Source: Acanthosoma haemorrhoidale
Taxonomy: Eukaryota > Arthropoda > Insecta > Hemiptera > Acanthosomatidae
Direction of reading: 5' to 3'
Assembly: GCA_930367205.1 (NCBI GenBank)
Contig: OV884015.1
Location: forward strand, 83,628,841 to 83,692,840
Length of the DNA: 64,000 nt
Positions within the stretch are counted from its first letter, which is position 1. Every line of letters starts with the position of its first letter. The notes under the pieces are model-generated. The model worked only from the letters and a program-made list of their open reading frames with translations, was not told the origin of the DNA and did no database searches. Position numbers and translations under genes: made by a program. Of the stretch, positions 32,997-46,977 are shown in pieces.

Positions 32997-35045
32997 ATAA
33001 AATTAAAATCTGCCTCATTGGGCAATAAGTAATTGTAATAAATGTTTTCATTCATACCATATTTACTGTTTTCATTCATTCGCTCATTTATACCGTATTT
33101 ACATACAGCCCATTGATTGGACATGATTGGAGAATCTGGCCATTGCCAGGACTCCGACTGTTACGCATTTATAGCAGGTTACGAGGCCACTGCCGTTTTT
33201 AGTCCCCGAGGATGATTATAGGGATCAGTGGTGCAGTGGAATGACTGTGCTAGGGGATTAGAGTGTTTAGATAGGTTACTATGGAATTTCATGAACTTGG
33301 AAGTGATGAGTTCCATAATGTAAGGTATGTTAAGATCGTTATGAAGGGTTTTGTTGCTGACGTAGTAATGGGCATTTACTATCGTTCTCAGGACTTTTGA
33401 TTAAAAGGATTGGATACGCTTGATGTTCGGCTTTTTTGCTGTCCCCCATAGCTCTATTACGTATATCTAGATTGGTTTAATTATAACTTTGTAAATAATT
33501 AATTTGTTTCCTATTGAGAGATGGGATGCCCTTTGAAGTAGTCTTTACAGTTGTCCAAAGCGTCTGTTTAGTTGTTGTCTTTTTAGCCTCGTATCTGGGC
33601 TAAACGTTTATCGAGATGGAAGCCTAAGTACCGTACTAACTCGGTTACAGGGAGAGGAATGAAATTAAAAGAAACTAGTGGACAAGACTTGCGGCAGAGG
33701 GTGAAGGTAACGTGGGAACATTTTGCTTCATTAACTTTAATCTGCCATTGGTTGCAACAATTCTCGATCTCATCAAGGTGTATTTGAAGGTTATGGTATG
33801 CTATATTGGGGTCTGAGTGGAATGACAAGACTCTAGTGTCATCTGCAAATGTGGCCAAGAAGGTATTGGGGGTAGAGGGGATAGAAAATGGGACCCAGGA
33901 CCCTGCCTTGTGGAACTCCTGCTTTTATGGGATAATAATTAGAATATTCTAAGCCACAGTGAACATGAAAGAAGCGGTTTGAAAGGTAGGAGTGTACGAT
34001 TAGGAAAAGGGTCTGTGGTAAATAAGTTTTGAGCTTGTAAAGCAACCTGCCTGCTAGACCCTGTCAAAAGCTTGAGCTATGTCCAGAAAGGCAGCAGTAC
34101 AATACTGTTTGGTTTCAAGGGCTGAGGATATGTGATCAACAACGCGAAGGCCTTGAGCAGTGGAGTGTCGTAGAAGGAAGCAAAACTGGTGTGTAGGAAG
34201 TAGGTTTTTGGATTCAACGATTGGAATTAGACGCTTGAATAGAAATATTTCAAATATTTTTGAGAGGATAGGGAGTAGGCTAATTGGACGGTAGGCTGAG
34301 GCGTCAGTGGGTGGTTTACCAGGTTTGGCGAATAGGACAATAATGCAATGTTTCCAGAGGAGAGGAAAGTGCGTAGTTCGGATAATGCAATTATAAATGT
34401 AGGTTAGGAAGATTATGCCTTTAGGAGGGAGTTGTTTGTGAAGTTGAGGAGTAAGGAGACCATATCCAGGAGATTTTCGGTAAGGTCAGTTCAGAAGGTA
34501 TTTGACCTCAGAGGGGTTAACGACATTTATGTTGGGAGTGAGAGAGGGATAGGTGATGTGAGGTAATCTTTAACAGTTGTGCCATGAGTAAGGTTTTGAT
34601 GATAAAGGTGAGGTGTGAAAGTATAAGAAAGATGCAGAGCAAATTCCTCCGACCTATCCCCATCCGAAACCACCCATGAGCCATCATCACGACGAAGTGG
34701 GTTTGAAACAGGTTGATATTTTAGGATTTTTTTAGTTACGTTCCACAGATAGTTATCCCTGGTAGAGAAGGAGGAGAGGTGGGAAATGAAAGAATCGGAA
34801 CGGAAGGATGCCAATTACCGCTTTACCAATCGGCAGTACTGATTGTACGAGCGGTGCTGATGCCGGGATCTTTGCCACACTGTTCTAGAGCGGCATTTGG
34901 ACTGTATTAGGTCTTTGAGATGCTGAGGTAAAGGATTTTGATTGTGAATTTTTGGATGACGGTGGGGTGACGATGCCCCCCAAGCCGACCCCTGTACCAG
35001 AGTGGTGAAAGAATGCACTGACGTCTAGGTCTTGGGATGTTTTTG
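32997..35045 (-). mobile_element. LINE family A, long decayed copy
   Basis: Minus-strand copy covering most of the length of the 14.5-kb reference, from the linker before RT to the 3' UTR. RT motifs survive in pieces: SVSTRDN-like linker and GDRSEEFALHL (34.8-34.5 kb), AGVPQGRVLGPI (about 33.9 kb), ATFADDTRVLSFHSD (about 33.84 kb). The pieces lie in different frames and part of the 3' UTR is missing near 33.1 kb. Clear homology ends near 35045, but the element may run on to about 35110. Non-functional. Confidence 0.88.
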
Positions 35046-37295
35046 AGGACACTTGCAGTTCATGGTTTGACTTCTCTTTTAATGTACTTGAGCTTAATGG
35101 GTGGAGTCTCACCCCACATCACGGCCATCTTGTAGCTATTACTTCTTGCAGTGAGCGTGCAGTTTTGACAAATTAAGGACGACTGTGCTTTGCCCTGGGA
35201 TGGATAATGCTTTTTTTAGGGGTTCCTTTATTCAATCATTTCCTTGAAAATGAGGTTATACATCAATTCAAATCATTGGGGAAGTGGGACTAATCTAGGT
35301 GATCTGCTTGTTATAGCTTCAGTAACAACATACATATTCAATACAAAATATAATGTATATTCATATGTTTTAGGTATGTATAAATTCAAATCCGTTCGCA
35401 CCAAAATTTATCGCACTCGTGATTTGACATGGATCGAATAAGAGCTACTATGTTTGGAATAATCGGTTAGCTGAACAAGGCCATCACCATTTAATTTACA
35501 ATTTTACATCACTTGGTTATATCACTAGGGTTGATAAAATTAATTAAAATCTACAACAAGGTTCTTATTAAACAAATGTAGATGACCCTTGTCTTTTCTT
35601 AATGAATATGAATTGCGATGAAAGAAAAAAATTAATTGTTATGCCACATCTTGAGCTGGTGCTAAGAGTAGCTGAAATTAGATGATAGCAAAATGAAATA
35701 CTACAAATCACTACTTGCACGTACATCTTAAAAAATAATTTAACTCATGGAACACATATAAAATAATAAATATTCTAATGTGGGGGATAGAATACTTATA
35801 TTAAAATTGAATCAAATGAGTTGAAGAAGTTCGGTTTTTATTGTTTACTTTCATAACTTTATTTCTTTAAATATGTATTCAATTTGTCATTAACCAAGGA
35901 AATATAAATCAGAATTTCAAATTGAAATTAAATAAACGAGTCTCTTTTTCTAGATAATGTATTTTGACTAACATAATCCAAACAGTTCAAGATTAGTCAT
36001 GAAACTTTCAGTTTAGTCGCAATATTTTTACGGATCCTACTGAATACGTACTGAAAGACGAAATACATTCGAAAAAAAGTTTTTCTTCGTCCTGGTTGTC
36101 TTTTCGTATTCGGGAAATATGTAAAATATGTAGAACTCAACCGCATTATTATGTCTGGTCATTTATAAAACATTTTACTATTTGCAGTATATTGTTTGTC
36201 AGTGCAACTGCTGACATTAATTATTTTGTTAGTTAATTCAGAGGATGTGAAATTTTGTTAAAATATTATTAACCGACTTCAACTAACCCACTATATTAGA
36301 ATTCTTCGTGAAGTAGTTATACATCTTGACGTGTACTTCAAACAATCCCATTCACCCTTTTGTAAACAAGAAAATTGAACAAAGCCTTCCAAATATAAAT
36401 GTGTAATTTGTTGAGCACATTAGATGTATAAAAGCGAGGAAAACAAATTCAATTTTGAAAATTTAATTGCTACCTTTCCCTTTCTTAAATATTATATTTG
36501 CTCGGTGTAAATAGGAGCTGTGTATTTGCGCGGTGTAAACATTAAGAAAAGGCATTCAATCAGAGTATTTACCCAAAAACCTTTTATTTTTTATTTAAAT
36601 GAAAATTGGAAGAAAGAAGCACTATCACATTTCTCTCAGGCTAAAATTTTTGTTTTATGTTTTATAGAACGCATAGTGTCTTTTTCGTTTACAACATTCC
36701 TAAACTTGAATGATAAACGTATTTATAAATCTCCTGTCCGTATGAGCTCAACAAAGAATCAAAGAATGGATTAGAAAATTTTAATGCGTAGAACAACCGA
36801 ATGTGTTAAAACTAAAATGGTTGAAACTGATATTTCATTATGGCAGTACAGATCATAACATGGTTTCGAAACTTACATGTACATTTGACTTAAGAAAATA
36901 CAATGTACAAAATATTTAACTTTTAGTTTAAATCTATGTATCTTAAGGTTCATATATTAGTAGTTATAACATATTTATATTTAAATTATTAATTATTAAT
37001 GGAAGGGCTCAATAAAATAAAATAAAAACCGAATAGAATTTTTCATCTATTTTGGCATAAAATAAACGATTACCCTTTTAAGGCGATGCTCCACTGATGG
37101 TTATCATATTGGTAAGAGGGGTCCTAAATCTACCAGGTTTTATAGATTATAGGTCTTAACGTTTCTTTAAGATTTGCTACATGTCACATATAGTATAGTA
37201 TCCAATCAATCGAAACCATAACTTTTTCTGAAACATATTCCAAATAAAAATACAGTCCCTATGGATGTTAGGTTCAGCTCACTAAGCAAACTATA

Positions 37296-37377
37296 CAATG
37301 GGCTTTCAACAGAAGAGTTATTTAATTTTCTTTTCAAGGCATAATAAAATAAGTGCTGGTAATAATATATTCTTATA
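37296..37377 (+). repeat. 82-bp direct repeat, unit 1
   Basis: A stretch with AGAGTTATTTAATTTTCTTT at its core recurs 651 bases downstream at 37947-38028 with only a few differences. The two are in the same orientation. The nature of the repeat is unknown. Confidence 0.85.
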
Positions 37378-37946
37378 CATTGACGTAATAAGCATTCAAA
37401 TGTTTTCCTTCCTACAGACACTAAACTGTTTTATTTCGTTTGCTATTTGGGGTACTAATAAAACTAATTTTAAGACCAATCAGAAATTTCATATTCTTTA
37501 TCCTAAATACCGCTTTCCTAAAATTGAAGATTTTTCACAATTAACATAAAGAAAATCAAATGTAATCTACTGCCCTTTTACGTCAGTAAAGACATATTAT
37601 TTAAGTATATATGTTTTACGCCTGTTAGGTATCAAGCTTTTTGTCTGATAAACTATTAATGAACTTCTTCATTGCTACGGCACTGATATTTTTATTGTGA
37701 ATCATAGCTGTCAAGGTAACAACACCACACGAGGTACCTACAATGCAGATCTAGTAGGCCTAAACCTACCGCCAGGTAAGTATCAACACACTCAACCTCT
37801 GTGAAAATATGAGAATAAAAGGTAACTTGTTCGGAAGTGATGCGGGCCCCATTACCTGAGCCCATTGTGACCTGAACACAGCCGACAACACTCGCCTACC
37901 TATCTGTCCCCCTTATATATTTTCCCTTCCCTCCCGCTCCATGCAA

Positions 37947-38028
37947 CAATGGGGCTTCAACAAAAGAGTTATTTAATTTTCTTTTCAAGGCATAATAAAA
38001 TAAGTACATGTAATAATAAATTCTTATA
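37947..38028 (+). repeat. 82-bp direct repeat, unit 2
   Basis: Second unit of the pair; both run from CAATGGG to TTCTTATA. It could be a segmental duplication or the ends of an unrecognised element whose interior is 37378-37946. Confidence 0.85.
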
Positions 38029-38159
38029 ATCCTCCGCACCTTATTATACACTGTTATATTCTTTAGTTAGAAAATGTCACATTACACCGAAAAAATGAAA
38101 TAATAATAAGGATTTATATATAAACAACTTTTACTAGAACATAAGAAGTACTTTGAAAA

Positions 38160-38282
38160 TCCATTCTACTTGCCAGCCTAACCCTCATTTCTTGCCAGTC
38201 TTCTACTTGCCTAGCTGCCATCGCTTTCTCCAAGACGTCTATCTACCTCTTTGCTGGTCGTCCTCTTCTTCTCCTGGCCAAA
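38160..38282 (-). mobile_element. Possible retrotransposon ORF2 C-terminal remnant
   Basis: The minus strand reads ARRRRGRPAKR, a stop, then IDVLEKAMAARQVEDWQEM. A basic GRPxxRW-type stretch followed by an acidic helix is typical of the end of many arthropod endonuclease-RT proteins (RTE-type). It is short and contains a stop, so this is a tentative call. Confidence 0.45.
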
Positions 38283-39682
38283 TCATGTACTCAAGAAATC
38301 CATGAACCATACAAACTGAACTAAATTTCATGACACTGGTTTGCTGTTTGGGTACGGCAGTCCTAATAGTTGTGTATGACACAAGAGAAACCAAAGCTAC
38401 TTCTCCAAAAATCCACCACGAAGTTGTTACCTACTCATAACCACATGGACATAACCAATAATAAGGCAATAATTGATATAACATATATTTTGATTCGTGT
38501 TATGTTCAAATTATCTCTACCCAACAAAAAGGCTATAAAAATATGAAGTAACTAAATGTTTCAAACCGTTAGTCCTCGCTAGCATAAGTCCCTAAGTAAA
38601 ATCGGTACGAAAGTCTAGGAGCGAGAAGGTTCTAATGGAGACCTGAGTTAATGCAGTTCCGTGGTGGTGAAGTAATGAAGCTATACATCACCAGATAGAT
38701 CACAGAGGGGGGGGGTCTACCCAGAAAAAGAGACTTTGCGCTAAAAACCACTTACAGAAGAAGAAAAGCTAATCCATCATGGTGGGGATTGAGTTCCCTC
38801 TCTCCATTAACTGCCCATTGTATAAATGTAATTTTACGTCAGCTGACTGAGGGTGATTACATATTACATTTCCCACTTATAAATTGTCACAGGGCGTAAA
38901 CAACCGGGGACAAATGAAAAATGAGGTTTACATGGACAAAAAAATAAAATAAAATGGAAAAGCAAGATTTTAGAAAAATCTGTTATTATGAAGGGACCCG
39001 ACCGAATAGATGATGAAATGAAGTAAGTTGGAGGGCTCTGGTTTTTGAAGAGTTGAATCCATTTATCATCGGGCGGCTGGTATTCCTGTGACAGCTGTTC
39101 CTCTTTTAAAAGGGTCATTTTTTCAGGGCCCTTCTGGAACACGGCAGTGTACTGTACAACCTCCATCATTCATAGCTCCCATTCAGGCAACTTAAATAGC
39201 CCCAGTTTGCCGCGGCTTACGGTTAGCCAGTAGTCGAGTCTTTTAGTCAGCAAAGTTCTTGGAGGAATATGAAAACAAAAAACATCTATGTAGTTTTAAT
39301 AATATTGTCTTATAGTTGACTAAATGCAAAATATTTAAGATATTTTACTACGCTGAACAAACACCCGTTATAAGTCTGATATTAAAAACAAGGGTGGGGT
39401 TCACAAAGAAAAACATGGATTAACGCAAACCACTCCCAACGGAACCTGAACACCCCAGAACGCTTCATATACAGGTGACATATATGTTTGAATTCAGGTC
39501 AAGATAACTTTACAAATAGAAGAAAACTTGGTAGCCCTAAAAATGCAATCAGTACTAATGATCATAATATTACCATGGTGGTACATAAATTTCATTTCTA
39601 GCAATTTCATAAACAACCGGACTTTACAACTTGTCTGAAAAGCCTGTTATTAGTTTACAAAGGAGATGGGTTCATTTAAATT
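38283..39682. other. Non-coding DNA
   Basis: No gene or shared repeat recognised. G9 run at about 38706. Confidence 0.4.
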
Positions 39683-39694
39683 AATATTCACGTA

Positions 39695-41767
39695 AGTCCA
39701 CTGTGGCTTAGAATATTCGAACTACTATCCCATAAGCAGGAGTTCCATGGGGTACCGTCCTGGGTCCCATCCTCTATAACCTATACACCGCTGATGTCCC
39801 CTCTACCGCTCCCGAAACCCTTCGTCTTAGACGGCAAAGAGTGCCCTGTAAGCAACAAACTATGCTACCTTCGGATTACCCTCGGTAGACACTTGTCGTT
39901 TACAACACATCTCGGCAAGAAATTGAAGAGTGTTAGGAAGAAATTCTTCAGCCTTGGACACCTACTTCACAGCCCGGCTTTATCGGTACGCCTCAAGCTG
40001 CTGATATACCAGAGCGTCCTAAGACCTGTTTTGATGTATGGGACCCCTCTCTTCAAGTATCTGACTCCTAACACTCTCCAAACGCTCCAGCAATTTCAGA
40101 ACAGAGTTCTCCGCACCTCCCTCAAACATACCCCGTTCGACCGAATGAATGCAGACGAGATGCATAAAAAAATTGAAGTGCTCACCATTCAAGATTTTAT
40201 CAAGAGAAGGCACATCAAATTTTTCGAGTCACTCCAACACAGCCACAACCCACTATTCTCCGACCTTAAACCACCACCAATGCCTGTCAGATGCTGGACC
40301 GCCGAAGCCTGGAGGATGACAGACGTCATAGAACCAGAGGACTGAACGACCTACACCCAGCCGAGAGATCGAGGCCGATCTCCCGGCCGACTCAACCAAA
40401 GCTACAAGACCCCATCTACCTGGTTAAGTAGGGTCGACCTTCCGGCCGAGAGGCTGACTTATTTCAGGCCCCTGCCGGGGCGGGCCAGGCTTCACCTGGC
40501 CGACCACAAACCATTGCCTAGGTGCCCCTAGGCTCCACCCTCGGTAGACTCTCACTACCTTCCTGATTCAACCCACCTCCTTTAGGCATTCCACACCCTA
40601 TATCCTTCTCATACATCCTTCAAATGGGGGACTCCCCTTAGTGAAAAGCACTCACTAGCCCTAAATAATTTTCCTTTATTTTTCCCACATCCTATTTTAT
40701 AAGTTTGAGAGCTAAGAAAAAAAAAAATAAAAACCCTTTACCCCCAATACCTTCTTGGCAGCATTTGCAGATGACACTGCAGTCTTGTCATTCCACCCAG
40801 ACCCCGATATAGCATCCCAAACCCTTCAAAAACACCTTGATGAGATCGAGTATTGGTGCTACCAATGGCGAACAAGGGCAATGAAGCAAAATTTTCCCAC
40901 ATAACCTTTACCCTCTGCCGCAAGTCCTGTCCGCTAGTCTTTTTAAATTCGATTCCTCTCCCTGTGTCTGAGACAGTAAGGTATTTACGCTTTCATCTCG
41001 ATAAACGTCTGACCTGGAACCCACATACGAGACTAAAAATACAAGAACTAAACAGACGCTTTGGACAACTGTACAGACTACTTCAAAGGACATCCCATCT
41101 CTCAATAGAAAATAAACTACTTATTTACAAAGTTATACTTAAGCCAATCTGGACATACGGAATAGAGCTATGGGGGACAGCACAAAAGTCGAACATCAAG
41201 CGCATCCAATCCCTTCAATCAAAAGTCCTGAGAACAATAGTAAATGCCCCTTATTACGTCAGCACAACAAAACCCTTCATAACGATCTTAATATACCCTA
41301 CATTCTTAAACTCATCCCTTCCAAATTCATGAAATTCCATAATAACCTATCCAACCACCCTAATCCCGTAGCACAGTCATTGCACTGCTCCACTCATCCC
41401 TATAATCCTCCTCGGAGACTGAAACGGCAGTGGTCTCGTGACCTGCTATATATGCGTGACAGTGGGAGTCCTGGCAATGGCCAGTTTCTCTAATCATGTC
41501 CTGAGCCTCTGTGGTTCTCGCGCTCTTGGTCAGCCTCCACTGACCCGTATCCGGTGATGCGGCGGACGGAGGATTGTGGGGGACTTCTCAAGATTCCGAT
41601 TCCTCTTTCGTATGTGAGGGAGGCAACAACCATGTGGACTTAGGGGGCCCCTGGACTGTTTATGAATATTGTATGAATGAGAAAATGTATCTCAATTATT
41701 TATTGCCTATTAAGTATTAAGGCAGATTGTAATTTCATCATAATAAAGTTTTTTTTAATTGAATTTA
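39695..41767 (+). mobile_element. LINE family A copy split by a nested LINE B
   Basis: Two halves of one family A copy (39695-39806 and 40734-41767) flank a family B insertion. The outer ends carry the 12-bp direct repeat AATATTCACGTA at 39683-39694 and 41768-41779. The copy starts inside the RT palm, just before the PQG region, so it is 5'-truncated. The right half keeps the FADD-type region, thumb and 3' UTR. A 2-base insertion near 41265 shifts the frame (stretch 40853-41332 to stretch 41170-41493). Confidence 0.92.
39807..40733 (+). mobile_element. LINE family B, nested 5'-truncated copy
   Basis: Inserted in family A. The flanks CCCTCTAC (39799-39806) and CCCTTTAC (40734-40741) are a target duplication with one difference. 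The coding part, open to the stop at 40343-40345, gives the RT thumb and end: LDGKECPVSNKLCYL, SVLRPVLMYGTPLFKYL, LQQFQNRVLRTSL, KRRHIKFFESLQHS. A GC-rich 3' UTR follows, ending in TTATAAGTTTGAGAGCTAAG and an A-rich tail. It is the best family B reference in the window. RT palm, endonuclease and ORF1 are absent. Confidence 0.92.
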
Positions 41768-41779
41768 AATATTCACGTA

Positions 41780-44700
41780 TGCATCAAAGTTTTAACATGG
41801 TTTCCTATATGCTCCGACGAGACCTCGTGGCCTATAAAACTCTATAACTGCAGCCTGGCATGTGGGACTGTGGTGGCTCCTAGGAACGGTCAGTATCGAG
41901 GTGCATGGGTTCTGCCCTCCTTGAACTATCTTGTTCTTCCATCAGTGGGCTTCCTAAATGAGTTAGTTGAAATACACATTGATAACCTGAATGGATTTAC
42001 TCCCAAATCAGTCCCAAAAAAACAATTGAAAGCTAGGAGCAGGCTTCACTGGGTGTCGTGTGCCATTATTTTATCACTACGAGGAATTTATTAAAAAAAA
42101 TTAATTTAGGAAGTTGGTTAATATTGCATAAAATATTGGTATTCCTGTATAGTCTATCTTACGCTTCTATTCAGACTATTCATTGAGGAACGTATTGATT
42201 ACAAGTTTCATTACGCATCAATGTTTCATATTTTAATCCTTCACAAAATTATTGTAAATGAATAATGCACAGCAACTCATACTGACTGTATGCGTTATTA
42301 AAAAACAACATTAAATTGTATTTAATGTTCAAATAAATGATTCATCTGTACATTCGCAATCTAGCCAGCTGATGCAGGGAAAACGGTAGTGGATGCTAGG
42401 AAGGAAAAATAGAATGTCTTTAATATTCTTTTCAATGGTGTTCTCAATAAAAACTACACACACTAATTTTTCTAAACGAACATTCACATTTATTAACGAC
42501 TGAAAGGTTGGTCAGTGTTTCATATAGTATGACAGTGCTAAGCGTCAAATGAGGGTGTAACGTAAATGTCCGAAACATAGCAAAATGATATGATACGTTA
42601 AATGCAACAAAAAAATTCATTTGGGCTATGGTTCAATTTCAAACAGGGACGGAGTAAATTTAAATTTTGTGATTTTTTAAGGTTGTTTTTGTTGAAACAA
42701 AAAGTGATAACCAAAAAACTTCTTAAATTATATAATTTACAAAGTCAGTATCATAGTCTAGGCCAAATTTCCTTTTAAAAAAAATAGAATTTGTCGTTGC
42801 AAAAACCGTTTGAAATTACGCAAAGTTCTGTTTTTAGTAAAATCGTGGATTATTCACTTTTATTTTTATCAGCCTCCTACTGGACTACAGATCCAGATTT
42901 TTGAAAAACTTCCTTGTTTAATAAGCTTTTTTTTCATGTTAATTAAGCTGAGATATGCTATACAATAATTTGACATTCCCCTCCAGTTTTGTAAAACAAT
43001 TATGTGATGTAAAATTGTGTCTTCTCAAACTACCAGTGTTTTCAGAAAAAAAATACAATAAATTATTACAGCTTTTATGTATTTATTTTCTGTGATTTGG
43101 GATGCATTGTAATAAATTAATTACTAAAATACATGTAAAATGAAATATTTAATGAGGGTACAAAAATGACTGTCTCCTTTAAAAATAATGAAATTTTCAA
43201 ATTGACTTAAAATAATAAGATTTTATAATAATACTTGGTATTTGAGTAGTAGTGGTACTGCTCAAATCGTTACAATGAAAATGTTATTTCAACAAGGGAT
43301 CAGTAATACCCATTAATGGGCTGAAGTTATTGTAGGATTTCTAAATGTAGACCAATTTGTAGTATTTAGTAATTAATTATCCTCGTTGAAAACAACAAAT
43401 ATTAGCGAAATGATATTTTTCACTTTCTGAAAACATCAAATGTTTTCTTTATCATTATCGTTACAATTTTTAAAATAATGTGGTTCGTTGGAATGTGAAA
43501 TGTATTATTAGTAGACGTTTATTTATTCGTATTAGTTATAAAGCGAATGGATAGCGTATTGATGATTACAATTGAGAAAACAACAAACAATGAAAGAAAA
43601 GAGGACAGTAGTTTGTCCTAGTTTCAGGTGTAACGACACCAACGACTTCTAACTAAAAATATTAAAAGAACCAGACCCTGAGAGCTGGGTAGTTTTGAGT
43701 TTACCCATGTATAAAAATAATAAATACGTAACATAGCTGGACTGTGTTGACGTAGTGAATAATTTAGAGGGTGTATCAGAGAATAAACCTGTTTTGTCCT
43801 AAGGCCAGTTTAAGGCTTCTTATATTTAGCATTTTTGAAATTCCATCTTTAGTCACGAACTTTGGTTATATGAGACATACTGCCATACCAAATTACAGGC
43901 ACTTTATGTCCTTTTTAAAAAAAAACCTTATTTTAAAAAAAAATGGTTTGACACTTAATTATTTTACTTTTTAAGCAGTTTAATTCAAAGTCAGTTATCT
44001 TAGTCCTCACGTTTTTTAATTTCAAAGCCTCATTGACTTTGTGCTGTTTAACATGCTCATGCAATCATTTAAGCAACTTGTTCGGGCTTTAAAGTGAGTA
44101 TTTGTAATGCGGTATGCAATAGGTGCCAATGCCTTGTGAAGCAGATGTACTATCGCAGAGAAGTTTTATTTATGGGCAATATATAATGGTTTTGAGGGGT
44201 ATTCCCGTGTAGGCACGGCTAAGATGCGCGCCACATTTTTTTTTTTACCCCTACCTCCCCGTTTGAAATATATTGGCCGGCCTGTATAAGGGGAGACAGG
44301 GGTTGGTAAGCCTGCTCGGAGATATATCTACCTTTGCTTCGGCCCTACATTCACTCTTCCTACTTTAGGATTCGACTTGCAAACCCAGCTCAAGACTTAG
44401 GTCATATCAGTATCTTTATCGTATTTCTGTCCGAGGGTTTCTTGGAATTTTTATTTCACTGATTTGTTATACGATCGAAAATGCATTCAATCGTTTGAGA
44501 TATTTCAAATGGTTTAGGGTTCCCTTAGGGTTTGATGGTTCAAATTCAATTCAATTCAGATTCAAATGGTTTGGGGTTGAATTTACCCTCCATATAAGAA
44601 TAGTCAATATATAATTATAAATGATTGTTAATTATCGGACATAGATGTATATTTTTATTTCTTTACATACTTTTAACAAAGATTTACTTGTTTCATTGAT

Positions 44701-46977
44701 ATGTACATATTCTTAATGTTATTGGGACTTATAGTTGATTTTTTGTGCGAGATATAAAGCGTATATGTTAAAGGGCTGATTAAAACGGCGAAAACGTTTA
44801 AAAGTAATTATATTAAAGCGATGTTTTGTAATTATTAGAACCATAGAAAGTTATCCTACTTATCTTAAGAGGAAAAAATTAAAACTTGAATTGCTTAATT
44901 AATAATCCTTGATCATTTTTAATTGCTTTACATATAGTTTTCCCCAATCCATCTAGCAAAATTTAAACCTACAGGTAAAATGGGGGGCTTACAATCGCCA
45001 GATTCATATCAGAAGAAATATGAAGGTGACCTAAGGTGACCAAACAATTAAAGCACTACAAACTAATGAACTGCCCAGATCTATCTTACGAATTCCATAA
45101 CGCCCTTTGTAAGAATATAATAAAACGTTCAGAGTTTCACAATAACTGTATTCATCATTGTAGCACATGTCATTGACATATGCATATACATTAATTTTTG
45201 ATAAAGAATTGACTCCCAAATTATTCTGGCATAACCTCTCTTAATATGATATTTACAAATTCAGTTTAGCACTATTAATTTTCAACTTGCAAATAAACGA
45301 TGTGCTGTTTGACAGTGAATATTCCAAAAACGATTTGAGTGAAATAAAAATCAAACTACTCAATCTAAAAAAAAAAGTCTTTGAGTTAGCTGTTGTTCTT
45401 TAAAAAAAACAGCTGATTGAAATTAAAATAAAGATTTATTGTTGAAAAGAAAATCAAACATGTTCCTGTAATTTATGTTAGTTTATTCCATTAAAATTTA
45501 TTTTAATGTAAAGTGCATTTTTTGCACTCACACATTTTTAGCATCTCAAGATAACTAATTAACCTTTATTCAGCTTAACTAAGAATAATATTTATCTTTA
45601 AATTAACCCAAATTATCTTGAAAAAATACGAAATCTTCAATTATGAATGCTAAATTTGTTTAGTTAATGGAGCCATTAAAATGGTGAAGGAATATGTGAC
45701 ACTATTAGATATATAATATTTTATAGATAACACTATTCAAAATCATAAAGCGAAAAATAAAGTATTCTGGCAGCCTCAGATCATCAGAGCGGGTAAATTA
45801 AATAAAAATAACGAGCCTTACCTTGATGTATCTGTTAAAGCTTATAATTACGTCTTGAATTGTGCAGGCATTTGGAAGAAAATGAGGAATGAAGTAGTAA
45901 GAAACAAATTATGAAAGAAGTGAAAGTGGGTGGGCAACGTACAAACCACCTGTGCTGTTCTGCTGTTGTGCCAACAATACGCAATCATTAATATTGTTTA
46001 CAAGAGGAAAACCAACGCTTCAATATTTTGAAGATGAAGATGAAGCGGATTTTAAAATACAACAAGTATTCTTGTTTAATTGAATAAATGAAAATATAAA
46101 GGCGTGAACATATTCGAATATGTGGTACTGTATAGATTTATAGCTTAATTCAAAAGTTGGTGGGCTGCTTGCTCTTCGTTCTCCGTATCGGGAACAGGCC
46201 CAAAATCGGCCCTAGATAGAAACCCTGTTAGGCCATCGTGGATTAAATGTATTATAAAGTTTTAAAGGGGAGGGGGTGAGTGCCCCCCCCCGCAACACGA
46301 GAGTTAGCAGCGGTCATCCTGACCAATCAAACTCTAATTGGGTTCCCTCAGTTTCGGTCCACTAATTTCATTTACATCCTCTCTGTTCTGATTTATTGGA
46401 TCTCCTTGGTCTGCTACCGTTCCAGCCCAGTTTACGGACAAAGTTAGAAGCCGCTAGTGGGAGAACTGCTCTCCAACTGATGTATCACTATCAAGCTCGC
46501 AGTGCAAACGAAATTTCATGCTATTTGGGGACCAGGAAAACGGTCCACAAAGTAGGACCGGGGAGGCTTTTCCTCAAACTATTGATCAACAACGCTTTTT
46601 TCCTAAGGGGAGACCTTGGGCAACGATATTGAACGGCGTAGACTGGGGGTGCAGTTCATAGAGTAGAAGCTAGAAACGGATCCATTTAACGGAGGAATAC
46701 AGCTAAAACTATTTTAAATGATAAATAATCCTCAACAGAGTACACACTCCGGCCAGTTACTCAAAAGCCATTGATTTCAAATTCAAAAAGAAGTTGTGAA
46801 ATTTCCTAAATGAGGAATCTCATTAACTGACCACGTACCTGGTTGTGCTTTAAAATCGGACAGCGTCAAAGTGGCCAAATTTGTGCGGTCCATTTAACGA
46901 AAACACTGACGATTGAAAATAATAATAATACTACATACAACTATAATAACTACAACAATATTCATTGTATTATTGCG
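41780..46977. other. Non-coding DNA
   Basis: 5.2 kb, mostly AT-rich and unique. A poly-T run followed by a GC-rich stretch (about 44239-44360) could be a minus-strand retroposon end. A GC-richer patch occupies about 46150-46680. An 111-codon open stretch (41759-42094) starts outside any ATG and overlaps the LINE tail; I do not call it. Confidence 0.4.

Larger units (their letters stand above)
35046..38159. other. Non-coding DNA
   Basis: Mostly AT-rich and unique. It contains an 82-bp direct repeat (listed separately) and a GC-richer patch around 37790-37930. No gene recognised. Confidence 0.45.

Noticed and set aside
44239..44360. Minus-strand retroposon 3' end (T-run followed by GC-rich sequence)
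   Set aside because: No second copy in the window and no target duplication was found.
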